A stretch of DNA of 64,000 nucleotides from Bacteroidota bacterium (GTDB lineage Bacteria; Bacteroidota; Bacteroidia; Chitinophagales; Saprospiraceae), in contig JAFMDF010000010.1 of assembly GCA_017857395.1 (NCBI GenBank), positions 1 through 64,000 of the forward strand, written 5' to 3'. The notes below the pieces were generated by a model. It did no database searches. It saw only the letters and a list, made by a program, of their open reading frames with translations, and was not told where the DNA came from. Shown piece by piece: positions 42,281-49,698 of this stretch. Made by a program: the position numbers and the translations under genes. How positions within the stretch are numbered: the first letter of the stretch is position 1; every line of letters starts with the position of its first letter.

Positions 42281-42901
42281 ATTTTTTTTTCTTTAAGAGT
42301 TGGAAAATTATTTTTTATTTAACAATTAAATTGGTCTATTAGTTTGGAAAGACAAAAATAGGGTATTCAAAAACGATATTTTAAATTTTTTACAAAAAAA
42401 TAGGAATCATTTTATTTGTTCAAAGTTTAGGCGTCCAAATCAGTCTGATTTTGAAAATAAAGTACGGGTGTTTTTTAGAAATTACCAATTGCTTGCTGTC
42501 GATTTTAAGTAGAATTAGTATTTAAAACTAGCAATGGATAACTGATAATTGTTTGATTAAGCTAAAAAAACTTTTATATTTAATTTATTAATTATTTGAA
42601 TGGATAGCCTAAAAATCACTTAATTTGTTGAATTACAACTATTTGAAAGGAATGGAGACCATTTTTATCGAAAATTCTTTTGTTATAAAAACATACTTAG
42701 TATCTTCATGCCTGTGACGCTTCCTTTTTTAGGACGTATAAATAGTATCGTAAAAATTAGGGTAGAGGCAATTAGACTAAATTTGTTAGCCTTATTTTCT
42801 TACCTATTGTATAAAAAATACTAAAAACTAATTTTTTAACCTACTTGAACAAGATTAATTGTTTAACATCGTCTTGTTTTAAACTAAAACAATTTACAAT
42901 T
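42281..42901. other. 621 bp divergent A/T-rich region
   Basis: It lies between the PDH E2 gene and the LEA-like pair. No open frame of note. A -7 promoter match for the LEA genes lies at 42778-42785, giving a 5' UTR of about 110 nt. Confidence 0.5.
42778..42785 (+). promoter_or_regulatory. Bacteroidota -7 element upstream of the LEA-like genes
   Basis: TAAATTTG matches TAnnTTTG, 117 bp before the ATG at 42902. The -33 element is weak. Confidence 0.4.
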
Positions 42902-43573
42902 ATGGGATTTTTAAGTGACATGAAACGTTTAGTATTTGGTGCAACATCAATCGCTAAATCAGCGGCTGAAAAAGCGACTGAGGCAGGTAAAGATTTAGGT
43001 GGAGATTTATTAGAAAAGGCAGGAGATGCAATGGAAAAAGCAAAGGACATGGCGGAAGACGCCGTAGAACATGTACAGGAAAGCGATTTAATGGATAAAG
43101 CAGGGGACATGATGGCCAAAGCGAAGGAGGTTGCAGGAGATGTCGTAGAATCAGCAAAAGATGCTACGGGTGATTTTTCTGAGAAGGCAGGAGAGATGTT
43201 GAGTAAAGCAAAAGAAGTGGCGGCGGATGTGGCAGAAGTAGCGAAAGATGCTACGGGTGATTTGGCAGAAAAAGCACAAGAAATGGCAAAGGATGCCAAA
43301 GGAATGGCTGCAAATGTTGGCGAAAGTATCCAGTCTGGTGACTTAATGGAAAAGGCGAAAGAAATGGCGGCTGATGTTTCGGAGGTGGTTAAAGATAAAA
43401 CAGGTGATTTAGTCGAAAAGGCAAAAGGGGTTGCAGATGAAGTAAAGAATAGCGAACTTGGTAAAAAAGCTACAGATATGGCAGCTAATGTAGTGGATAA
43501 AGCAAAAGATGTTGGCGGAGATTTAGCGGATAAAGCGAAGCAAGCCAAAGATGATTTAGATAAAATGGTTTAA
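42902..43573 (+). CDS. LEA-like amphipathic repeat protein
   Basis: 223 residues from ATG 42902; the frame is open 57 bp upstream, but MGFLSDMKRLVF matches the start of the downstream paralogue. After this short hydrophobic/basic head come repeats near 11 residues (KAKEMAADVSE, EKAKDMAEDAV, KAKEVAGDVVE), rich in A, K, D, E and V and without Cys, Pro or Trp. This is the make-up of group 3 LEA and YtxH-type proteins, disordered when hydrated and helical on drying or at membranes. Desiccation or membrane protection is inferred. It lies 81 bp before its paralogue, with an inverted repeat between. Confidence 0.8.
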   Translation: MGFLSDMKRLVFGATSIAKSAAEKATEAGKDLGGDLLEKAGDAMEKAKDMAEDAVEHVQESDLMDKAGDMMAKAKEVAGDVVESAKDATGDFSEKAGEMLSKAKEVAADVAEVAKDATGDLAEKAQEMAKDAKGMAANVGESIQSGDLMEKAKEMAADVSEVVKDKTGDLVEKAKGVADEVKNSELGKKATDMAANVVDKAKDVGGDLADKAKQAKDDLDKMV

Positions 43574-43579
43574 TCTTAA

Positions 43580-43644
43580 TTATAAGTTATGAGTGATGAG
43601 TTATGAATAACACACACTCATAACTCATCACTCATAATTCATAA
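43580..43644. repeat. Inverted repeat between the two LEA-like genes
   Basis: Arms 43580-43606 and 43618-43644 (27 nt, two mismatches, 11 nt loop) are built from GAGTGATGAGTTATGA words, the same vocabulary as 24886-24954. Confidence 0.9.
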
Positions 43645-43654
43645 CTAATAATAG

Positions 43655-44710
43655 ATGGGTTTTTTAAGTTCTTTAAAGCGTTTATTTTTTACGACCGAGG
43701 CAGTAGCAAAATCAGCAGCAGAAAAAGCAGCGGATGCTACTAAAGATGCAGGAAAGGATATGTTTGAGAAAGGAAGTAATTTGTTTGAGAAAACAAAAGG
43801 TAGCGTCAGTGATAATGTAATGGATGTTGCTAGTGATTTGGCGGAAAAAGCTAAAGATGTTACTGGACAGCTTGGTAAAAAAGCTAAGAGTGTTACTGGA
43901 CAATTTGGCGAGACAGCTAAAAATGTTACTGGACAGCTTGGTGATAAGGTGAAAGATATAGCTGGCAATGTGAGTGAAAAACTCAAAGAAAGTGAAGTAC
44001 TTAATAAAGCTGCTGACTTTACAGAAGGCGTTGGTAAAAAAGTATTAGAAAGTGATGCTTTAAAGAATGCTGGTGAACTAGCGGAGAATGTAGGTGGAAA
44101 AATTATTGAGACAACAGAAAACGTAGGTAAAACCATCTTGGAAAGTGATGCTTTAAAAAAAGCGGAAAGCCTCGCTGAAAATGTAGGCGGAAAAATACTG
44201 GAAAAAGGAAGTGATTTTACAGATTCTTTTAAAAGTGCTTCTACTAAAATAGGTGGAGCTATTTTAGATAAGACAGCAGGCTTGACGGATAAGATGGAAG
44301 ATTTGTCTACTAATTTTGGTAGCTCCATTTTGGATAAAGGAGGGAATTTAGCAGACAAAGCAAAGGAGGCCGTGAATAATCCAGAAGCTTCTTTAGATGC
44401 GATTTTAGAAAAAGCAAAAGGCTTAGCTAATGATATAGAAGAAAAAGTAAAAAATTCTGGTGGGGAATTATCTGATAAAATCGGTTATGAAGAATTGAAT
44501 AAGAGTACACTGGAAGGGAAAGACGACTTCTTTGCGAAAGCAGACCGTTATGCGAAAGGAGATTTTAAAAAAGAAGGAGAAATTAATATTGTAGATGTCA
44601 AAGAAGGAGAAGCCGTTGATAAAGAACCTTTTAAAGGGGATATTCATGGGTTTAATGATTTGGATGGAGATGGTGATCCTTTAATAGATGATGCCATTAT
44701 TGAAGAATAA
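43655..44710 (+). CDS. LEA-like amphipathic repeat protein with acidic C-terminal domain
   Basis: A 351-residue paralogue of the preceding gene, sharing the MGFLSSLKRLFF head and SAAEKAADA continuation. About 270 residues of 11-residue-type repeats (DLAEKAKDVTGQLGKKAKSV) include larger duplicated blocks (LAENVGGKI twice). The last 60 residues differ: acidic, with KIGYEELNKS and FNDLDGDGDPLIDDAI, an EF-hand-like DxDGDGD loop that may bind calcium. No signal peptide. Probably co-transcribed with the first LEA gene; a protective role is inferred. Confidence 0.78.
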   Translation: MGFLSSLKRLFFTTEAVAKSAAEKAADATKDAGKDMFEKGSNLFEKTKGSVSDNVMDVASDLAEKAKDVTGQLGKKAKSVTGQFGETAKNVTGQLGDKVKDIAGNVSEKLKESEVLNKAADFTEGVGKKVLESDALKNAGELAENVGGKIIETTENVGKTILESDALKKAESLAENVGGKILEKGSDFTDSFKSASTKIGGAILDKTAGLTDKMEDLSTNFGSSILDKGGNLADKAKEAVNNPEASLDAILEKAKGLANDIEEKVKNSGGELSDKIGYEELNKSTLEGKDDFFAKADRYAKGDFKKEGEINIVDVKEGEAVDKEPFKGDIHGFNDLDGDGDPLIDDAIIEE

Positions 44711-44845
44711 ACAAACGATTCACCAAATTATGTGCTGAATCATTGTTTCGTTTAGCGGAAAATTGTTTATTTACTAGCAAACAAAATGGCTTTTTGTAAC
44801 AACTTATTTTAGGTACTTGCCGTACAAGTAAAAGCTACATTAAAT

Positions 44846-44885
44846 AATGAGCGCAATGGTAGCATTCGATACTATTGCGCTCATT
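44846..44885 (+). terminator. Probable terminator after the LEA-like pair
   Basis: AATGAGCGCAAT pairs with ATTGCGCTCATT around an imperfect loop; the T-tail is weak (TTATTCTTT). It lies 135 bp past the stop. Confidence 0.7.
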
Positions 44886-44985
44886 TATTCTTTAAACTCA
44901 GGAAAATTAAAGAATTTTAACCAAAAATGGTCGTTTGTCACTTAGTTGACTGGCGAATTCAAAACTCCTAAAATACGCAAACCAC

Positions 44986-46377
44986 TTGGCACTAATTAAA
45001 TCAATTTCTGGAATACGAGGTACTATTGGCGGTGTTGCTGGGGAAAACTTAACACCACAAGATATTGTTGAATCTACTGCGGGTTTTGGTACGATGCTGC
45101 TGAAAAAATATAAAGCACCATCTGTTGTAATTGGTCGAGATGCCCGAATTTCAGGTAGCTTGGTGAATAATCTAGTCTGTAGTACTTTGCAGATGATGGG
45201 GATTAATGTGGTTGATTTAGGCTTATCGACTACACCTACTGTAGAAGTGGCGGTAGTCAAAGAAAAAGCACATGCTGGGATTATTTTAACCGCAAGTCAT
45301 AATCCTAAGGAATGGAATGCCTTAAAATTATTGAACAAGAGAGGAGAATTTATTTCTGCTAAAGACGGGCAAACCATCCTTAATACTATAAAAAAAGGAG
45401 CAATTGAATATGCGCCTGTTGAAAAACTAGGAACTTATAGAAAGGACGATACTTATATTGCCAAGCATATTGAATCCGTATTGGCTTTACCTTTAGTGAA
45501 TATGGAAAATATAAAGACTAAGGCTTTTAAAGTAGTCGTAGATTGTATTAACTCTACAGGAGCTATTTCACTTCCTCCTTTATTGGAGCAATTGGGTTGC
45601 GAAGTTATTTTACTAAATGAAAAAATGACAGGGGATTTTGCTCATAATCCAGAACCACTACCTGATAATTTAAGAAAATTATCACAAGAAGTGCTGACTA
45701 GTAGAGCACATCTAGGGATTTCTGTAGATCCTGATGTAGATAGATTAGCTTTTGTTTGTGAGGATGGAGAAATGTTTGGCGAAGAATATACTTTAGTAGC
45801 GGTGGCAGATTACGTATTGAAGCATACTAAAGGAAATACAGTTTCCAATTTATCATCTACTCGAGCATTAAGAGATGTAACAGAAAAACATGGAGGTGTT
45901 TATCATGCTTCTGCTGTTGGAGAGGTTAATGTGGTCACAAAAATGAAAGAAGTGGATGCCGTAATTGGAGGAGAAGGAAATGGAGGTATTATTTATCCAG
46001 CATCTCATTACGGTAGAGATGCTTTAGTTGGAATTGCTTTATTCTTATCTCATTTAGCAGATTTTGGTAAACCTGCTTCTTTTTTGAAATCGACTTACCC
46101 TAATTATACCATTTCTAAAAATAAAATACAACTCACTCCTGAAATAGACATTGATTATTTATTAGCTCGACTTAAAGAGAAATATAAAAATTACGAACTG
46201 AATACGATTGATGGTTTAAAGATAGAACTAGATAAAGATTGGATTCATCTTCGAAAATCTAATACAGAGCCAATTATTAGAATATATTCAGAAAGTAATT
46301 CTAAAGTAGTTGCCGATAATCTAGCTCGAAAAATACAACAAGATATTCATGAAATACTCAAGGGTGTTCAGATATAG
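44986..46377 (+). CDS. glmM: Phosphoglucosamine mutase
   Basis: A 463-residue alpha-D-phosphohexomutase, converting glucosamine-6-P to glucosamine-1-P for UDP-GlcNAc. Catalytic serine loop TASHNPKEWN near residue 100, metal loop DPDVDRLA near 245, sugar loop GGEGNGG near 327, phosphate-binding RKSNTEPIIRIY near 423. The N-terminus ALIKSISGIRGTIGG is the family start, and the only start that gives it is TTG 44986, since no ATG lies between it and the TGA at 44947-44949. The cytoplasmic enzyme feeds peptidoglycan and surface sugars. Single gene with a terminator. A phosphomannomutase activity is the main alternative. Confidence 0.9.
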   Translation: MALIKSISGIRGTIGGVAGENLTPQDIVESTAGFGTMLLKKYKAPSVVIGRDARISGSLVNNLVCSTLQMMGINVVDLGLSTTPTVEVAVVKEKAHAGIILTASHNPKEWNALKLLNKRGEFISAKDGQTILNTIKKGAIEYAPVEKLGTYRKDDTYIAKHIESVLALPLVNMENIKTKAFKVVVDCINSTGAISLPPLLEQLGCEVILLNEKMTGDFAHNPEPLPDNLRKLSQEVLTSRAHLGISVDPDVDRLAFVCEDGEMFGEEYTLVAVADYVLKHTKGNTVSNLSSTRALRDVTEKHGGVYHASAVGEVNVVTKMKEVDAVIGGEGNGGIIYPASHYGRDALVGIALFLSHLADFGKPASFLKSTYPNYTISKNKIQLTPEIDIDYLLARLKEKYKNYELNTIDGLKIELDKDWIHLRKSNTEPIIRIYSESNSKVVADNLARKIQQDIHEILKGVQI

Positions 46378-46833
46378 TTAACCTCTGAGATGTTATGCTA
46401 AAAAAAGTGCTTTTAGAACCTAGATTCTGAAAGCACTTTTTTATTGTTGTTATTTTTATTTTGAACAGGCATCAGTTATTTGAATTGTTATACCAATGTC
46501 ATATAATTACAAAAAAGTTTCCTTTTTTTGTTAACTAGGTATTTTTGCCTATTTTTGCCTGACTTTAATAAAACCTATCCTTTTTCTACCCTGAAAAATC
46601 GTTCAACTTGACCAAGTTGAACAATAAGCCTATTATTTTTATTTGTAGTCTACTTCAATATAAAACTAAATTAGTTTATTATCTGCGTCTATTCTCAATT
46701 GATGTTGATATAACTATTGATTTTGGATATTGAATGTCCTTAATAATTAATGCAACAGATTTAAATTTCAGTGTGTTTTTCAAATTCTGGATTGGCACTT
46801 GAAACTTATACGCTCATAATTGAACGAAAAACC
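46378..46833. other. 456 bp intergenic region
   Basis: A terminator (46400-46442) comes first, then A/T-rich sequence with no gene, repeat array or strong palindrome. The LytTR gene promoter should lie in the second half. Confidence 0.45.
46400..46442 (+). terminator. Rho-independent terminator after glmM
   Basis: AAAAAAGTGCTTT pairs with AAAGCACTTTTTT, with AGAACCTAGATTCT inside. It is symmetric, so it can act both ways. Confidence 0.9.
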
Positions 46834-47544
46834 ATGGACGAGTTAAAATTCCTAATCGTGGAAGATAATGCTTCTACTGCTACCAAATTAGAGCAACAAA
46901 TTGAATCGATTGGTTGTCATCCTGTTAAAACAGTTGACAATGCAGTTGCAGCATTACAATATATTGAGCGAGAAGTAGTTGATGCAGTCATTGCCAATGT
47001 TTTTATTAATGGTAAACCTGAAGGAATTCAATTAGCTGCTCAGCTTAAAGCTCGAGACTTACCCATTTTTTTAATTGCTTCGTCAGAAGACCCAGAGATT
47101 TATCGGCAAGCGAGACGAGTTCAGCCCATGGGCTATTTTGTTCAACCGTTTAGTAAATATACGCTTCAAAATACGATTGATATTGCTCTAAAAAGGAGGC
47201 GTTCTCCTGAAGTCGGTTTCATCCAAGATGCTTTTTTTGTCAAACAAAATAATTTACTTAGAAAAATTCCTATAGATGAAGTACTTTGGATAAAAACAGA
47301 AGGAAATTATAGCCTTATCCATACAATTACTAAAAAGTATGTTTTAAAATTATCGCTCAAAAAGGTACTGGAACAATTGCCCACCACGTATTTTATTCAA
47401 ATTCAACGGGCCTACATTATTGCCCTTTCAAAAATGGAAGATATTGATACTAGTACTAATGAAGTGATTATTAATAAGGAGCGACTACCATTGGGCAGGA
47501 ACTATAAAGAGGCTTTATTTAGTCGATTGAAAATATTGAAATGA
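46834..47544 (+). CDS. LytTR-type regulator with a degenerate receiver domain
   Basis: 236 residues from ATG 46834 (a GTG at 46771 is open but would precede the FLIVEDN start). Residues 1-120 are a CheY-like receiver and 130-236 a LytTR DNA-binding domain (FFVKQNNLLRKIPIDEVLWIKTEGNYS; IQIQRAYIIALSKM; LPLGRNYKEAL). The acid pair E10/D11 is kept, but the phosphorylation position is Asn (IANVFI, residue 55), and the conserved lysine of the KPF motif is Gln104 (VQPF). Classical phosphorelay control is therefore unlikely; control by ligand, partner or dimerisation is inferred. No histidine kinase is adjacent. Single gene, converging on the desaturase. Confidence 0.87.
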   Translation: MDELKFLIVEDNASTATKLEQQIESIGCHPVKTVDNAVAALQYIEREVVDAVIANVFINGKPEGIQLAAQLKARDLPIFLIASSEDPEIYRQARRVQPMGYFVQPFSKYTLQNTIDIALKRRRSPEVGFIQDAFFVKQNNLLRKIPIDEVLWIKTEGNYSLIHTITKKYVLKLSLKKVLEQLPTTYFIQIQRAYIIALSKMEDIDTSTNEVIINKERLPLGRNYKEALFSRLKILK

Positions 47545-47548
47545 TTTC

Positions 47549-47768
47549 GAGTTGCGAGTTGCGGGTTGCGGGTTGCGAGTTCAATTATAGTATATGTATT
47601 TATGTTTAGTTGCTATACTTCTATTTTTAGGAATGTTTAACCTATAAAAAATAAGTCCTTCTTCCATAAAATTTAGAAGAAGGACTTATTTTATTTATAA
47701 TATCTACTAATATTGATTAAAACTGCTATGCCAACCCGCAACCCGCAACTCGTAACTCGTAACTCGCC
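47549..47768. repeat. Heptamer inverted repeat bracketing a terminator between convergent genes
   Basis: Left arm 47549-47581 (GAGTTGC/GGGTTGC words) and right arm 47732-47768 (CAACCCG/TAACTCG) face each other about 150 bp apart, with the terminator at 47650-47690 between. The right arm touches the desaturase stop codon. Confidence 0.9.
47650..47690. terminator. Bidirectional terminator between the LytTR and desaturase genes
   Basis: AATAAGTCCTTCTTC pairs perfectly with GAAGAAGGACTTATT around an 11 nt loop. The flanks are A-rich on the left and T-rich on the right. Confidence 0.93.
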
Positions 47769-48715
47769 TACTTTCGCTTAGTCCGAGAAAACAAGGTAAT
47801 ATCTTTATTAAATAAAAAGCCATAAATCACAGCTACCCAAGAATCATGAGCATGTAAATTATTATAAAATTCTGGCGCTATTTTTTTTAACTGTGGTAAC
47901 CGACTTCCAGGAATAGTTGGAAAATCATGGTGCTCATTATGGTAGCCCACATTAAACGTAATTTTATTTAAAGGCCCATAATAAGAATAGGTTTCTTGCC
48001 CTTCCTCAAATACATAATGTTCCGAGATAAAATGACCTGCTGTAGGGTGTAAACTACCTGCAAAAAACATGGATAGCAATAAATATAATAAGCCTGACCA
48101 GCCTGCAAAAGGTAAATAAATTGCCATGGCTACTAACTGAAAAGCAATATTATATTTTTGCCATTTGTCTAATTTTATTTTTTTGACAAAAATCGGTCGG
48201 AAAGCATACACTAAAATCTGATTAATATACCAAGTTAACTTACCAAATAAACCTCTAAAAAAAGAAGCTTCTTGGACCATCGGAATATCTACATCTATTC
48301 CATCTGTACCTTGATGCCAGTGGTGTAATCCATGATATACTTTAAAGGACATCGCATAAGGTGCAACGATTGGAAGATTTGCAAAAATGGCAAAAATATT
48401 ATTATGTTTTTTAGATTTAAACGCTAGATTATGCGTGATTTCATGAACCGCTAAAAACATGGCTCCTGCAATAGTCGCACCTATTATATAAGTGACTAAT
48501 AAAAATGGAATCCAAGATAATTGATGCGCAAAAAGCCCAATGGTTAATTGCACGACAACCATAAGTGTCGTCCAATATTTTAAATTTTTATCAATACCAA
48601 ATAACTCCTTTACTTCTGGGTGTGCTGCTAAAATTTCTTTTCGCCTATCAAAATGAGGCTCTCTATCTTCTACCCAGTAAAAATCGTCTTTTGGTGCTGT
48701 TTTCTGTGAGACCAT
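47768..48715 (-). CDS. Membrane fatty-acid desaturase resembling sphingolipid delta-4 desaturase (DES1)
   Basis: 315 residues, an integral membrane di-iron enzyme. Histidine boxes: HEITH (91-95), HGLHH (128-132), HNEHH (259-263), and an accessory GHFISEH (227-233). The layout and many whole segments match eukaryotic dihydroceramide desaturases: WVEDREPHFDRRKEILA near the N-terminus, DGIDVDIP at about 138-145, FRPIFV at 172, and SYYGPLNKITFNVGYHNEHH at about 244-263, then DFPTIPG. By homology it would add a 4,5-trans double bond to a sphingoid base or similar lipid, using O2 and an electron donor. This is a strong sequence resemblance; the substrate is inferred. Single gene. Confidence 0.88.
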   Translation of the reverse strand: MVSQKTAPKDDFYWVEDREPHFDRRKEILAAHPEVKELFGIDKNLKYWTTLMVVVQLTIGLFAHQLSWIPFLLVTYIIGATIAGAMFLAVHEITHNLAFKSKKHNNIFAIFANLPIVAPYAMSFKVYHGLHHWHQGTDGIDVDIPMVQEASFFRGLFGKLTWYINQILVYAFRPIFVKKIKLDKWQKYNIAFQLVAMAIYLPFAGWSGLLYLLLSMFFAGSLHPTAGHFISEHYVFEEGQETYSYYGPLNKITFNVGYHNEHHDFPTIPGSRLPQLKKIAPEFYNNLHAHDSWVAVIYGFLFNKDITLFSRTKRK

Positions 48716-49008
48716 GTTTTAATAAAGATTAAATTGAAAATAAAAATGTAGTGTTTAAGCAAGCTCGCTGTAAGAACACTTACTTTTCACATCAGTTCGC
48801 AAATATCTGATAATTTAACAGTAATTGGAAATGAGTAGGTAAAAGTAATGTAAATTGTAGGCCTTTTAATCGTAGATTCAACGATAGAATTACATTGACG
48901 TTTAATAAAATGGTAACTATGTCTGCTCAAAAAATAGGTTTGATAATCTAGCATTTATTGCCTAGCGTCCTTTTTACCTCTATACCCCGTTACCTTTATG
49001 CCTCTTTT

Positions 49009-49479
49009 TTATTCCATTTCAAAAGGCACATTCCGCTTAAAAGCACAACCAAAATCAATAATAGATTCTGTTTTTCTGACGCCTTGAATATGGTCTATTT
49101 TTTCGTAAAGGAGCCGCCGCATGTGTTCATTACTTTTAGCGACTACTCTTATATATAAAGTATAACTTCCTGTAATGTAATAACATTCAACGACCTCAGG
49201 GATTCGCTTTAATGCTTCGATAACTTCCTCTGACTTTGCATCTTCTTTTAAGACAAGGCCTGTAAAAGCACCCCAATCAAAGCCTAGTTTTTTTTCATCT
49301 AAAATAACCGTTGTGCCTTTTAATACCTTTAATTCCTTCATCCGCAAGACTCTTTGATGTACCATGGTATTAGAAATGCCTAAATCTGTTGCGATTTTGG
49401 AAAAAGGTTTTTTGCCATCTGCTTCGAGCGCTTTTAAGATTCTTTTATCGTAGGCATCTAAATATTCTTGAGTAGACAT
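49009..49479 (-). CDS. Lrp/AsnC-family transcriptional regulator
   Basis: 156 residues from ATG 49479. The N-terminal winged helix-turn-helix (about 8-60) shows DKRILKALEADGKKPFSKIATDLG and VHQRVLRMKELKVLKG. The C-terminal RAM effector domain (about 65-150) shows VECYYITGSYTLYIRV, the ligand-pocket segment with GSYD replaced by GSYT. These proteins oligomerise and sense amino acids. It is divergent from the TonB-dependent receptor gene, 219 bp away, and the amino-acid permease lies just beyond, so control of those genes is plausible but unproven. Confidence 0.92.
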   Translation of the reverse strand: MSTQEYLDAYDKRILKALEADGKKPFSKIATDLGISNTMVHQRVLRMKELKVLKGTTVILDEKKLGFDWGAFTGLVLKEDAKSEEVIEALKRIPEVVECYYITGSYTLYIRVVAKSNEHMRRLLYEKIDHIQGVRKTESIIDFGCAFKRNVPFEME

Positions 49480-49633
49480 AGTCAATGTATGATATATAGA
49501 GATAGTTAGTTTAAAATTGACTTAAATATAGGAAAATAAAGTTATTTTAAAATTATTTAACTTAAAAAAAGTCAAATAATAACGAATTGTATAATTCTAT
49601 TTTATCCATATAAAACAAATAAGTATTTAAAGC

Positions 49634-49641
49634 TACATTTG
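49634..49641 (+). promoter_or_regulatory. Bacteroidota -7 element of the TonB-receptor gene
   Basis: TACATTTG matches TAnnTTTG and lies 58 bp before the ATG, a good distance for a short leader. Confidence 0.5.
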
Positions 49642-49698
49642 CCTTTGAAGAAATGATAAATCACTAGTTAATCTATTTTTTTAATTAAAGCTTAATGC

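Noticed and set aside
42841-44358. Two long antisense open frames (235 and 237 codons) opposite the LEA-like genes
   Set aside because: They arise from the periodic codon pattern of the repeats. The encoded proteins are low-complexity Ser/Phe/Pro-rich, and the sense strand has clear paralogous coding sequence.
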